A stretch of DNA of 64,000 nucleotides from Vitellaria paradoxa (taxonomy: Eukaryota; Streptophyta; Magnoliopsida; Ericales; Sapotaceae): contig CM034239.1 of assembly GCA_019916065.1 (NCBI GenBank), positions 46,389,812 to 46,453,811 of the forward strand, written 5' to 3'. A model generated the notes under the pieces. That model made no database searches. It saw nothing but the letters and a program-made list of their open reading frames with translations, and had not been told where the DNA came from. The translations under genes and the position numbers were made by a program. Numbering within the stretch: the stretch's first letter is position 1; each line of letters begins with the position of its first letter. Shown here piece by piece: positions 34,837 through 46,482 of the stretch.

Positions 34837-37732
34837 GTATATATATGTATGTGAATTAGAGTGATGACTTGCCTGTTTCTTTGCGAGGTTTGTTAGGGTT
34901 GTGGAGGTCACATGCAAATCCCCACAGCTGAAGGAGTGGTTTGAAGTTGCCATGTACTTGGCATAGGTTGTGAGCAAGAAAGTTATGGCTGTCGCATATC
35001 CAAAAACATTGCTTTCCCATGGCTGGTACATCAACCCTCCTGATGAATATTTAACTCAACAAGGTTAATTAGTTATTACCATCTCATAAACACTGAAATT
35101 ACAATTGTTCCCATCATATTAGTTTGGAGGACAAAAAAATGATAAAATAAAAAATATACCCTTTTGTTTTCATCTTATATGCTTTGATTTTGTGCACCTA
35201 TACTTTGCAGATTTCTTACCTAAACCTTTTGAGATTAATGTATTGTATTCATACCATTTGTTAGATTTTTCCACCTAAAAAATAATTATTGTCCAATTGA
35301 GTACTATAAAAACTTTATTATAACTACAGTACTAATAAAAAAAACTGCTCCAACAAAATGGATATTTTATTCTACTTAACTTCAATTTTGATAATACTTT
35401 TATTTTGTTTTTGCCCAAATTTATTACAGACAATGAGACATTCAAGATAAAGTACAAATAAGCAAAAATATTACAAGTAAATTTTGATATTTTATGCAAT
35501 GAATTTTGATTAAATAGGATAAAAGTAATTTTGTTTAATACTAAATATATAAAATGTAGTCTCATAATATTGAATTGGTCAATAGTTACTTTTGAATTAT
35601 AAAAAAAAAAAAATATTAGACTTGAGCTAAACAAATGTAATAGAAATTATAGAAGGTTTAGGTACATTTTTATAAACAGTCGAAACTATTGGAAGTGCCA
35701 ATGAAATAAATTATTTTTTAACTAAAATTTAATTTTCATAATTTATTTTAGTAAATTTTGTGCAAGTTATTCACGTATTAAAGCGACCTGGAGTATAGTG
35801 TTGACTTAGGGAAGGAGAGCTGGGCAGAACGCTGCACATGAACTCTTCTGCTTTCTCCTTGAACGGTTCGAACGCTTCTTCGTTCCCCACCAACTCGTTC
35901 TGCAAACAAAACATGGACTGGGTTAATTATTAGTTTTTAAAATCCATTTGCATAATTAAAAAAAAATAAAATTCTTTATTAATTACAAAATCTCAAAGTA
36001 AATTTTTTATTTTAATTTAATTACTATATTTTTTAATTTAAGTACGTACCTCTGAAAGGAGCACGTTAGCACCAGCAAATTTGTTGTCCCAGCTAAAAAC
36101 AGCATCGCCTCCACCGCCAGCTCCCAAAGATTTTATAAAATTGAAATAAGAACCGTCTTTTGTTGCTCTGAAAAGCCATGCAGCTCCCCACAGCAGCTCG
36201 TCCTTCGCCAACAAAAGATTGGACCAACATTGGTGATTACAAATTAAAACATATTTAGAACAATTTTAGCTGAAAATTTTACTTATATCCGTGCAAGGGC
36301 AAGTTGATTGTTTAACTGAGTTTTCATTTATGTTGGTAACAGTTAATTATTGAAAATGGTGAAGTGATACAATTTGATAATCAGCAAATTTGATTGTACC
36401 TGTTTTGCAAAAAGTGATAACATATAACTTATAAGCTTGCCAACCACAGTATTATGATACAGAAGGATTCCGCTATGTAAGTTGCTTGACTTGTAATATG
36501 GGTAGTTGGTTTTAAATTTAATAGCTTAAATATATTCACGTTCATTTTAAATTAAAATATTATGAATATATCAGAATTATTAAATTTAAATTCAACGATT
36601 CATAATTAATATCACAGGACTCTCTTCTCAATAAAAAAAAAAGCCTTAAAATAAGAAATTTACAATTGATTCCAACCCATTAAACGATTGACCGTAAGAA
36701 TCTTGGTGAGATAAGTACTTGATCCGATTAAATCTGTTAAAAATTATTTAAGAAATATTCTCATAGGATTTGGATGGGTTTAGAATTTGCATATAAAGTA
36801 CCCGATATTCGATACTTGTTTATTCTTATAGGATACTATTTAAGTACTAGTTTGATATAATATAATATAATATTTTTATAAAAAAATAAGTTTTTATATG
36901 AAAAACTAAAAAAATATTTTTTTATATAAGACGATAATTTAAATATATTATTTTTAAATTAAATAAGTTCGTAGAAATGAGTTTGAATGCATATATAAGA
37001 ATGCATACCTGGTATCCAGAATAAGAGCAGTAAAATGGGCAAACCGCAGAGCCAAGTTTGTCACTATAGGCACCTCTATATTGCATAGCAAACTGCATCA
37101 CCTTCTTTGCAGTCTGCAATAGCACCCCAGCGTACGTGGAATTCACGGACTGGAAAACCATGGAAGTCGCGGCCAGCGCTGCGGCGGTCTCCCCGGCGAC
37201 GTCGGAGCCCGGATTGGTGGGCGAGACGGAGTAGACGGTCCGGGGAGTGGTCATGTCCTCGGGGCGTTCCCAGCACTTGTGATCCTCGTTTGGATCCCCA
37301 ACGCCGACGTAGAGCTTGCCGGGCGTGGCGGTGGCGCACTTCAGAAGGTAATTCGCCGACCAACTGATGGCCTCTCGGGCATTTACCAACTGATCATCGC
37401 TCATGTTTCCGCCGTACTCGAGGGTGCCCCATGAGAGCATGGTGGTGGTGAAGGCCATCGGAAAGTTGAACTTGACGTTGTCTCCGGAATCGTAGTAGCC
37501 TCCCACCAGATCCACCTGCAAGGATTATATGCACACACTCATTTACAGAGCAAGAGAAACCATTAATCCAAGGGAGCCAGAAATTCAGGCCTGGGTGAGC
37601 ACGCATATACAAAGTAAGAAAAACCATTAATCCGACAGAGCCAGAAATTTAAGGTCCAGATGAGCATTAATTATAAAATGCATAAATAATTTAAGTCTTA
37701 TATATTCATTTGACAAAAAGTCTAAAGGCATA

Positions 37733-37768
<36 letters not shown>

Positions 37769-38879
37769 ATATTAGGTGAGTTGAATACAATTACATTATA
37801 TATTAGGTTAAGATTTATTTATTTCATTAGACAGTCACAATTAGTATTACACTAATTTTTTTTTCTTTTTTTGGGTGAGCACATTGGTATTGGATTAAAT
37901 TTTTTCTTTTTTCTTGGGTAGGCACAACTAAACACTAGCAATATCAATATAAAAAAAATAAATAAGTAGTAAGTAATAAAAAAATTTAGTGTACACGTGC
38001 CCCCTCCCCTAATGGTGGCTCGGCCCAATAGAGTAGGTATATATCATTTTTCCCTTTCCATTCGTATTCCTATTTAGTAATACCCTTCTCTATTTTCATC
38101 TCCGTCTTCATTCTCGTTTCGAGGATAAAAATAACTGTTATACCTGTTTCCGTTAGTTAATAGACTCTCTGTTTCAATTCTCATTTGTTCACCAAACATA
38201 ATATATAACAACAATGAATTATATACTATATATGGAAAATATATATTAAAAACTATTATATTATATTATATATATATATATATATATTAAATATTAAAAA
38301 ACATATAAATTTATAAATAAATATTTAAATGAATACGTGACAGAATAAAAACTGTCATACTTATCTCCGTCTTGTTTGGAGAATACTTTAATTTTTTCAT
38401 ACCCATTTTATCCCGTTATTAGTATTTCTATTTCCTTTTCGAATACAACGGATAAACTTAATACCACCGGAGAGAGAGAATTTTCACATCGCTATGCAGG
38501 ACAACTGTACACATGTTAAGAAATTAGCAGTGTTCATATCAGTGCATGTTAAGAGATTAAAAAAATCAGAAATCCTAACTACTCTTCTTTGTATTTACAT
38601 TCATGCAAAAAGAAAATAAACTAAAATAAATAAATAAATAAATCGAGAAAGGGACATATATACGTTGTCTTCTGAGCCATCGGACAGCCCAGAATGGGAC
38701 CTCCAAGTGATCTTCTGGGTAGAAGGGAGCCTCCCTGATCTCTGCCCCTGAAAGAACAAGATAGACTTTGAGAGGGCGTCTTTGTAATCTGGGTCCCCTT
38801 CGACACTGCCCCAAAGCCTGAAGAAAACTGCAAAAGAGAAGAAAAACGCAAGCCAAACACTTCTTCTGAGTGCAGCCAT
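32952..38879 (-). CDS. GH9 endo-1,4-beta-glucanase (secreted, class B-like)
   Basis: Hydrolyses internal beta-1,4-glucan links in the cell wall (cellulose/xyloglucan), usually in expansion or abscission. Exons: 38879-38664, 37515-37009, 36202-36050, 35899-35788, 35039-34873, 33290-32952. Phases agree and give 497 aa, the usual size for secreted GH9 enzymes without a carbohydrate-binding tail. A signal peptide covers residues ~1-28. The mature start reads [20 protein letters not shown]. Catalytic Asp motif is [10 protein letters not shown] (residues 79-88). The GH9 signatures are KRIHHRGSS (~409-417) and [17 protein letters not shown] (464-480), with the catalytic acid Glu at 473. No membrane anchor or CBM49 is present, so it is neither KORRIGAN-type nor class C. 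Intron 5 begins with a GC donor (CAG|GCAAGT, 34872-34871). Which GH9B member cannot be told. Confidence 0.97.
33291..34872 (-). other. GH9 intron 5 (1.6 kb, GC-AG)
   Basis: AT-rich. It includes an (AT)n/GTATATATAT microsatellite at about 34806-34852. The acceptor AATTTCAG ends at 33291. No nested gene is recognised. Confidence 0.8.
36203..37008 (-). other. GH9 intron 2 (0.8 kb)
   Basis: The donor is CAG|GTATGC at 37008 and the acceptor GGCGAAG at 36203, with an unusually purine-rich 3' end. It is AT-rich and no exon is seen. Confidence 0.75.
37516..38663 (-). other. GH9 intron 1 (1.15 kb)
   Basis: The donor is AAC|GTATAT at 38663 and the acceptor CCTTGCAG at 37516. (AT)n tracts lie at about 37737-37764 and 38270-38288. 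Confidence 0.8.
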
Positions 38880-38959
38880 TATACAATCCTTTTGCTAGAA
38901 CAGGTATAATGGGAAGCCTTGTATACATATATGTATATATGTATATGTGTGTGTGTGTG

Positions 38960-38966
38960 TTATATA
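38960..38966 (-). promoter_or_regulatory. TATA box of the GH9 gene
   Basis: TATATAA on the minus strand lies ~80 bp upstream of the start codon at 38879. A (GT)n/(AT)n tract follows. It is well placed for transcription starting near 38930. Confidence 0.6.
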
Positions 38967-38979
38967 AGCTCATAAAAAC

Positions 38980-40872
38980 ACAATAAGGCAGACTCATCAA
39001 TTTTAGGCTTTAATTTCTCTCAATGTCCCTATGTGGCTGCTATATATGCTAAATTAGTTTATATATAGATACTCTTTTTGTATAATCTGCTACATTTGGT
39101 ATGAGTTAAAACTGTTACTCTTGTAAAATTTTGTTAAAAATTTAAAAAGATTAACGTTACTTTTTATCTTTTTTAGCAGTTCAACTATTATTTTTTCAAA
39201 GGTTAAATTTGAAAGACGTAGAAATTATAAAAATAAAATATTAATAATTAATTATATTACATTGACACTTAATTTTTAACCTCACATCAAACGCGACATT
39301 AAAAATATAAGCGGCTATAGAGTTTCCTAACGGCAAGAGTTTGCTTTAGTTGCGAAACAATTAATTTTTGATTCTTTTGTATTTTTTTTTTTTTGTTTTA
39401 TATAATTTTTCACCAAAATTTGATTTTTTTAGAAACTATGATATTTCGGCTTGTTAATCGTATTCGAAAAACAATAAATAAATAAATTTATGTTTATTTG
39501 GGTTAAGGTTAATTTTTTTAGGTTAATTATTTTTAATAACTTTTATCCAAATAGATGTAATTTTTTTTTTTACTAATGTAATTAATATGTCTAAAAGTTA
39601 TATTTTCTAAAAATTTAAATTTTAGTGAAAAAAATTATATAAGACAGAAAAGCTATAAAAAGATTTTTTTTAACAGCCAAACGCAGCCTACGAGCATATA
39701 TACTTGCTTGTTGAACGGTGAGTTTTTTACTGACCCTACTGTAACTAATGTCTTACACTCACCCTACTTTCATTCTTTTTTTTTTTTTTTTTTTTTTTTT
39801 CCTTCTTCCTTTCATTTGTGTCCAATTTTATTGGTCCAAATCTTTATTTTTTTAATATTTATTTCCAATCATTAATCGTTTAGAGCCCGTCCAGAAGCGA
39901 AATTTTTAAGAATTTTATAATTTTTTAACAAATTTAGTAGGTATTACTTTTCATGTATTTGATAAAAATTTAAAATTTTTAAGAATTTTTAATAACTTTC
40001 AATTGTTTATTCAAAAGAAATTTTTAACAACTTTTAAGGTGTTATCAAACATTACCAAAATAATAATAATAATAATAATAATTACTCAAATTTCCTCCTT
40101 TTTTGAGTTTCAAACAAGTCCTTATTGGTTTTATTTCTTCCTAATATGAAAATAGGAAATTCCTTCAACCTTTACATTTTTACAGAAGATCATCTAGTGA
40201 ATAAAAATGTTTTAATTTTAATTTTTGAATGAATTTTATAAGAATTTAAATATTAAAAATATAACTTTAATTCTTAAAGTTGTATTTTAATTTAAAAAAA
40301 CCCCAATTCGTCACTGATTATAAAAAGTAACAATTTAAGTAAATTATTTTTTAAGAGGTAATATTTAGATATTTAGTCACACACTATTTGAAATTATACT
40401 TTGAGAGTATTAGTAAAATAAAAAATATATATATAATTCACTAAATAAAATGACTTCGCCAATTGGAATTTTAAATTTGGAATTTCCCAAACACCCTTAA
40501 AATCTTCGGATCCGTTAATCATGTTTTCTGGTATAGATTTAAGTCAAATATCCCAATAATTACTTTCCTAACTTGAATTATTTCCTAAATTATTTACTTT
40601 ATCTTGATCATCAGTTAGTTAATTAATTAATGACTTAGCTTTTCATTTCCGTGTATCCCGCACCGCACTTACTGTAGATTTTTATTTATTTATTTTTATT
40701 TTTTCTCAAAAATCTAAATCTGCCAGAAATTTTTTGCAATGAAAAAACATATTGATTTTTTTTAAAATTTTTTTTATCACAATCATTAACGGGATATGGG
40801 AATCAATCTCGTTATTAAATATTTATTTTACTTTATTAAGTAAAAATCAACCTTTCACAAAAAAATAATAAT
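38980..40872. other. AT-rich intergenic DNA
   Basis: No gene is seen. Poly-T of about 22 nt lies at 39779-39800 and an (AAT)n tract at about 40063-40081. Sequence around 39890-40060 looks like another degenerate dispersed element (it starts GAGCCCGTCCAG). Confidence 0.5.
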
Positions 40873-41358
40873 AGGGTACCTTTGGCGTACCAAATTTTAG
40901 TGAAAATCTTTATACATTTTTACATATTCTTGCCTTCTCAAAATTCAGAAAAAGTTTAACATCTTTTAAAAAAAAGTCGATGACTAAAATTCGGTTAATC
41001 AAATAGCAAAAATTTTTCACCATTCTCACCATAAACTCTCAATCTACCGAATAACACCCATTTTAACTATTTTTTGTAGGGTCGTAGAAACCGTTCTAAC
41101 GGATTGTAGAAATCGTTCCGACAGATTTGTACGGCCAACTTCCATCCAAACTGTTTCTACAATCCATTTGGACGGATTGTAATGCAAAAAAGTCATGGCT
41201 ACCCAAAATTTTGAATTTGTCCAAACGAAAATCTAATCTATAAGAACGAGAATTTTACTATTTATCTCCAAAAAATACGGTTTGAGATGTGTGCACCAAA
41301 CGTAAAAAATTTTCCCAAACCACATTTTATCTCACTTTTTATCATTTCAAACTCACCC
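40873..41358 (-). mobile_element. ~490-bp non-autonomous element, copy 2 (inverted)
   Basis: Reverse complement of the element at 15256-15747. It starts AGGGTACCTTTGGCGTACCA and ends TTTCAAACTCACCC. It is flanked by ATAATAAT on both sides (40865-40872 and 41359-41366), an 8-bp duplication as expected of hAT elements. The flanks are AAT-repetitive, so this is suggestive only. Confidence 0.75.
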
Positions 41359-41404
41359 ATAATAATAATAAATTCTATATGTGTGAGCGAATGATCATTT
41401 TTAA

Positions 41405-41551
41405 CTTCGTTTGAAGTGATAAAAATCTCTGAAAGTCGGTGAAAAATGTTAAAAATTTCTAAAAGTTATTCATTTTTTATCTCACTACGTAAATTATAAA
41501 TTCATAATTTTTATCAAATTTGATCTTTTTTTGTTACTCTAAATGTCCCTT
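41405..41551 (+). repeat. dispersed ~145-bp MITE-like repeat (family A)
   Basis: It starts CTTCGTTTGAAGTGATAAAA and has the core ATCTCACTACGTAAATTATA. It ends TTACTCTAAATGTCCC. It lies 46 bp right of the copy-2 element. Confidence 0.5.
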
Positions 41552-41721
41552 TATTGTAATTAATTTTTGATTAGCTATATTGATTAAAACTATCAACCTA
41601 TATATATTAGCTATGTAACTCTACGTTACATGTATAATTAAATACACTTAAAAAATGAATTTTTAATAACTTAATTGAATGGGCCACTCTAATATACTGC
41701 AACAATTTAAAAGGTAACGGC

Positions 41722-42403
41722 ACGATTGGATGGTGCTAAAATTTTAGGGGGATAAGTTTTAGAGGGGGTATAAGATAAGAGGGGTATTATTTTTAAAGGG
41801 TTAGCCCACATTGATGTGATGTTTATGGAAGGGGATAACTTTTGACTTGATTTGGATGTTTTATAAATAAGAGGGGGCGAAGGATGAAAAAATCAATTAA
41901 ATGACTCTTTTGTCCTTGTGGTATCTTAAACTTGGTTACTTATTAAATTAAATATTAAATTACAAAACTCACTCTATTTAATTATTTTTGGACAATTTGA
42001 AATTATATTATTTATTTCATTGAAAATTTAATTTTTTATAAATTTATTTAAAAAACTTTTTTTTTAAATATGTACTTTTGAATAGTTGGTTATTATCCAA
42101 TTTTTTTAATTATGTTTATTTTGACTTATTGGCATATCTATTATTTTTTTTATTAGCATTATATTTATTTAATCAAGTTAACAATATCATTAACGAAGGT
42201 TAAAAACGTCAAAAATTTATCCACTTGAAGGGGGATAATTTTTAGCTAACCCAAACCCTAGCTAAAAATTATCCCCCGCGGGGGTTAAATTTAATACCGC
42301 GCAAAATCAAAACTAGGGAAGAATCGGCTGCCAAACCAAGCAAAAAATGCGGGGTTCACAGGTAAAATTTATGCCCCGTGCTTTAACGGCATCCAATCGG
42401 ACT
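41722..42403. mobile_element. TIR element (~680 bp), non-autonomous
   Basis: The ends are imperfect inverted repeats: CGATTGGATGGTGCTAAA at the left, and CGATTGGATGCCGTTAAAGC when the right end is read in reverse. The inside is non-coding. G-rich blocks (AGGGGGATAA, AGAGGGGGTATAAG) lie near the left end and a perfect hairpin near the right end. No clear target duplication was found, so the superfamily is uncertain. Confidence 0.6.
42230..42277. repeat. perfect 19-bp inverted repeat with 10-nt loop
   Basis: The left arm GGGGGATAATTTTTAGCTA (42230-42248) and right arm TAGCTAAAAATTATCCCCC (42259-42277) are exact reverse complements around ACCCAAACCC. The arm also resembles the G-rich block near the left end of the surrounding TIR element. 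Confidence 0.95.
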
Positions 42404-42894
42404 ATAATATATTAATGTTTTGTGAAAGTTATATACCTATATTATTTTTCTATAAAAGCTATAAATATTCACGTCTGTTAAGAAACAAAGAAAAATCTTT
42501 AGCTTACTTATAAATAATCATTTAAAATATGACCTTTTGTAATTAAAATTTAAATTTTTTTAAAAAATATAATTTTTAAACGTATTAATCATATAGGTTA
42601 AAAAAATAAAAAATTTTTCGTTCATTTTAATAAAAATTATTTATTTAGTTAAAAAGTAATGAAAAATCTTTTTTTTTTAAGTTTTATCCAAATAGTAGTG
42701 AATTTTTTTAGTATTTTTTACGAATGTAGTTAACGGGTCTAAAAATTACAGTCTTTAAGAGGAAAATTAAATTTTAGTTAAAAAAATCATGAATGGCAAA
42801 AAAAGTTACTAAAAAGGCTGATAGTTTTTTTTAATCCAAACAATGCCTAAGCGTGTTAAAAAAAAAAAAAAAATATCCACCCAACTTGTGAATT
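42404..42894. other. AT-rich sequence upstream of CNX7
   Basis: No gene is seen. It ends in an A14 run at about 42859-42872 just before the likely CNX7 transcription start. No TATA box stands out. Confidence 0.5.
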
Positions 42895-42994
42895 GAGACC
42901 GGAAAAGCCCCAATGCCCGGCCGCTTATCTTATCTCCGTCCTGCGTCTCTTCTGTCTGAAGCAACCAAAGCTCCGCACGAGCGCCAGCTGACCG
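42895..42994 (+). other. CNX7 5'-UTR exon 1 (putative)
   Basis: A GC-rich island in an AT-rich setting ends at a donor ACCG|GTACGC (42995-42996). A matching acceptor TCAAAACAG ends at 46151, 28 bases before the CNX7 start codon. The 5' limit is a guess. It contains an upstream ATG at 42913. Confidence 0.6.
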
Positions 42995-45900
42995 GTACGC
43001 CTCTCAATCTCAATGTGCCAATCAAATTCTGTTGGTTGCTTTTGTTTGGTTTCATGGATTCATGTATAATATCCGTTAATTGCATTCAAAGGCTTTGCTT
43101 TGACTTTTGGTCTTGAACTAGTTCTTCAATTCTATGGTTTTTCTCATACTTGTTGAAATCCTCACGCTCCGTTTGGCCACTAAGAATGTTAAATTGCCCA
43201 AATATTAATTTTGAGAAGGTGTCTCTTCTTGTTTGGATTCTCTTACACTAGTTGACATCCTCACGCTCCGTTTGGCTGCCAAGAAAGTTCAATTACCCAA
43301 ATATGAATTTTGAGAAGATGTCTCATCTTGTTTCAACTTATAATATGTTTACTTTCCCTTTAATCTTTCTGCCTTTGTTTGCGCACGACATAAGATGGGT
43401 ATAAAAATTTTAGGTTGTTTACAATGGTCTTTCCTTAGTGTGTTGTGGTTTATGTCTGTGGTTTATGTCTGTGATCATATAGGCTTTCTAGTGAAGCTCT
43501 CACTGTGTTCCATTTTGACTTCTGTTAACTGTTTGATAAAAAATGTGTCTGAACTTTTGATTCTGAGTTGATTACTCCGCTTACAGTGCTTGTTTTGTTT
43601 ACTCTTCTGTATGTAATTATGAGGTCCCCCTTCTTATATAGTAGCAATCTCTCAGCTTTTTGGTGGAAATGCTGTTGCATATTGCGACAGATGTTTCTTG
43701 TATTATATGTCACAATCTGCCTTCTGTTCAGTAACTTCTCTTCTCGTTCTTGAAAATATGTACTCGTTCCTAGTTTTCCTCTTGATCATGTTCGGTATGA
43801 CACATGATGAAATATTATTTTCAAGAAATTGTACAATTTTGGCTTGATCACTTTGGTTGCTCCTTCTGTTTCTTGATGTGAATCCTAATTGTCCTTGACA
43901 TGTAATTATGATTTCCATTTTTATATAACAGGTAAATATTTCTGTATTATGGGTTTATTATTATAATTTGCTTCTGCTGAGCTTAAGATGCAGAATTTCG
44001 TACCCAAATGATGTTGGATTTTGATGAATGCTGGTTTATATATCCTGTTGCATTATTTCATCATGTCCTTTTTTCTAAAGGAAGGTTTTTATGCTTAGTG
44101 CTCACAATGACATTATCATCATAGTTTCTATGGTCATTTGACTTGGAGTATATTTTTTGCTGCCCTTTTTATTACATCCATAGACATGGTTTGAGGTGAA
44201 GACATTCATGCACGTGTGCTCCTCTTATGTTTCTTTCATCATTATATGTGTAGATGTAGTTCTTTTTGTTTGTTCACCTGCTTCTTAATTTTATTGCAAT
44301 TCAGGGTGATAAGTTAGAAAAAGGTCTTTCATCTTGAATTTTTTGTGGTCAACTGGCTCCCTAGTTGCATACATCATTCTACATCGATAATAAAGCGGAA
44401 AGTATGTTGATCTACCAACCTAGAAATTTAATTTTTGAGAATCTGGAAAATGTTGTCATTTGGTTAGCATTGGCCTTTTTGTGTAGTAATCATTTTTTTT
44501 TTTTTAATGTGTGAAGCTCAAAGGTTACTGTGGCAATACAAAGTTGTCAATTCATTTGGGAATCGGGGTGTTTGTGTATTAAAATTTAATCTTGCTTATT
44601 TTGATAATGATGGAGGCAACCAAGTTGGCGAAGACGGGGTGGTAGCATAGCAAAAGTCCAAACACCCTCCTCTAGTCACATGGTTGTGGGTTTGAGCAGG
44701 CTTGCTTCCTCAGCAAATTACGGCTCATCCCTTTACAACTATTGTCACTCTTCTTGGGCTTCTTGGGATTTAGCTGATAGAGAGCTGCAATGGTCATGCC
44801 TAGTTTGGGTAGTATAGTAATGTTTCAACTTCTATTATTTAATTGTTTGGGTGTTATGAATCTTATGATAGGTTGGCTTTGACAGTTACCCGAACAATCT
44901 GTTGGAGCCTAATATGAAGATGGAGAAAAAAGATAAACAAATATTGGTCTTTTGATTAATTTGCAAGGAAAATGTAGTATATTATTGTTATATATTGAAT
45001 GATTTACTTGCATTTCATGGTTTCTTTGAGGTATGAAACTGAGTGTTAGATTTATTTATTTATTTTTTTCGGTGCCTACTCCGTTTATTCCATCCTCAAT
45101 CGTGGTTTGGGATGAAGATATTCTTGCATGTTTCCTTTCTTTCTGTAATTTTTTTCCCCCTGTTGTTTCTGTTTTTAGTTTCTTTTGTTTGTTTTTCCTT
45201 TCCCTTTCCTTGATTTTACTCAGATAACTGTGACAAGTTTGTAAAATTCTTTTGTTCTATTTACGTGAATTATTCCTTTTTTGGTTATCTTTGCCCTTAC
45301 TTTGCTCATATCATTATAGGGCCGTTTGGAATGTTAAAAAAAAAAAATAAAACCAAAAGTGAATTTTTTTGGAATTTAGAGTGTAAAAAGTTGTTTTGAA
45401 ATGATGGTGAATGTTTATATTTGATCTGATATAAAGTTGTTAAAATTATATAAAGTGAGACGTGGTAAAATTTTAATAGATAACCTTGAAAATTGTTGGA
45501 GTTTTGTGGAATTTCTTGATATAGATGTCAATCCAACTTTTTCAAAAGTCTGGTAAAATTTATTGGAATGCACTATAATAGTTTGTTCCAATAAATTCTA
45601 ACAAATTTTTTGAAAATATTGAAATTTTTTGGAATTTGATTTGGAGTTTTTTGAAGACAACAGAAAATACATTTACTTTGACATTTTTTATTTTCCATAT
45701 TTTAGGATTCTCTTTGTTTTGAGTCAAAAAGGATCAAAATGACTTTTAATCATTTTGCATTTCATATGTAAACCTATTTTCTATTTTCTAAAATAAATTT
45801 TGAAAACGTGAGTAACCAAATGCATTTTTAGCTGTTTTTTTTTTTTTTTTTTTTTTTTTAAAACATAAAATGGAAAATATGCTCAAAATAGGTATATCAA

Positions 45901-46246
45901 ATGGCACATTAATCTTCCAAAATATAGAAATGGTCAGCATGAACCCAACAATCTGTTGAAGCCATGATGAACACGGACAAGATAGATGAACAAAAGTTAC
46001 CCTATTTCAATTCATTAATGAATAAAATGTAGTGTTTAATTGACACATATAGAGCAAAGTCCCTTGCATTCAGCAGTTTCTTTGAGATATGGATTTTAAC
46101 TGCTAAAGCCCTTATGTTCGATTAACATGTTTTCCATTTCTGTCAAAACAGGTGGACAGGCTCCTCTGCTGTTGATGTCATGGAGAGAGAAAAAGAGAGT
46201 GAAAATACAGAGAGAGGAGGAAATGAGATTACATCAGTTGAGGTAA
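42913..46246 (+). CDS. possible 58-aa upstream ORF overlapping CNX7
   Basis: If the transcript includes 42913, its ATG opens a frame through exon 1 (42913-42994), across the splice to 46152, past the CNX7 ATG in another frame, and stops at TAA 46244-46246. The peptide begins [14 protein letters not shown] and ends [10 protein letters not shown]. It has no known domain. It would normally lower translation of CNX7 or depend on leaky scanning. It is only real if transcription starts upstream of 42913. Confidence 0.3.
44635..44830 (+). repeat. possible tRNA-derived SINE fragment
   Basis: GGTGGTAGCATAGC resembles a Pol III A box. Further on, TTGTGGGTTTGAGCAGGC resembles a B box (GGTTCGANNCC) with one or two mismatches, at a tRNA-like distance. 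No clear 3' tail or target duplication was found. Confidence 0.3.
45660..45912 (+). repeat. dispersed AT-rich repeat (family C)
   Basis: It shares GTCAAAAAGGATCAAAATGA and TTTTCTATTTTCTAAAATA with sequences at 52412-52762 and with both arms of the palindrome at 63007-63979. It ends ATATCAAATGGCAC. Confidence 0.5.
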
Positions 46247-46482
46247 AGGTATTGTTCTTTGCGAGAGCTAGAGATCTAACTGGCTTGACTGATATGCTGA
46301 TGGAGGTGTCGTCCGGCAGTGCCGCCGGCAATTGCTTGGATAAGCTTGTTGCCAAGTTTCCCGGGTTGGAAGATATCCGAGGCTGCATAGTTCTGGCTCT
46401 GAACGAGGAGTACACACCTGAATCTGCTGTTGTTAAAGATAGAGATGAATTGGCTATCATTCCTCCCATAAGTGGAGGGTAA
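46180..46482 (+). CDS. CNX7: molybdopterin synthase small subunit (MoaD/MOCS2A type)
   Basis: Sulfur carrier of molybdenum-cofactor synthesis in the cytosol. Its C-terminal Gly-Gly is adenylated and thiocarboxylated by CNX5, and then donates sulfur to precursor Z with CNX6 (large subunit). 100 aa in one exon. The ubiquitin-like fold starts with [16 protein letters not shown] and ends in [20 protein letters not shown] followed by IIPPISGG. The terminal GG that becomes the thiocarboxylate is intact. The first ~19 residues are Glu/Arg-rich and poorly conserved, as in other plants. ATG 46180 is the first in this frame after the acceptor. Length fits the plant family (~95-105 aa). A long 5'-UTR intron lies upstream. 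Confidence 0.94.
   Translation: MEREKESENTERGGNEITSVEVKVLFFARARDLTGLTDMLMEVSSGSAAGNCLDKLVAKFPGLEDIRGCIVLALNEEYTPESAVVKDRDELAIIPPISGG

Larger units (their letters stand above)
42995..46151 (+). other. CNX7 5'-UTR intron (3.2 kb)
   Basis: T-rich, GC-moderate intron with many short frames and no second gene recognised. It holds a near-duplicated ~70-bp stretch around 43165-43215 and 43260-43330 (both with CTCACGCTCCGTTTGGC), a possible SINE at 44635-44830 and a poly-T of ~26 nt at about 45834-45859. Confidence 0.6.

Noticed and set aside
37076..37367. Arg-rich frames over GH9 exon 2
   Set aside because: Frame shadows of a GC-rich coding exon on both strands.
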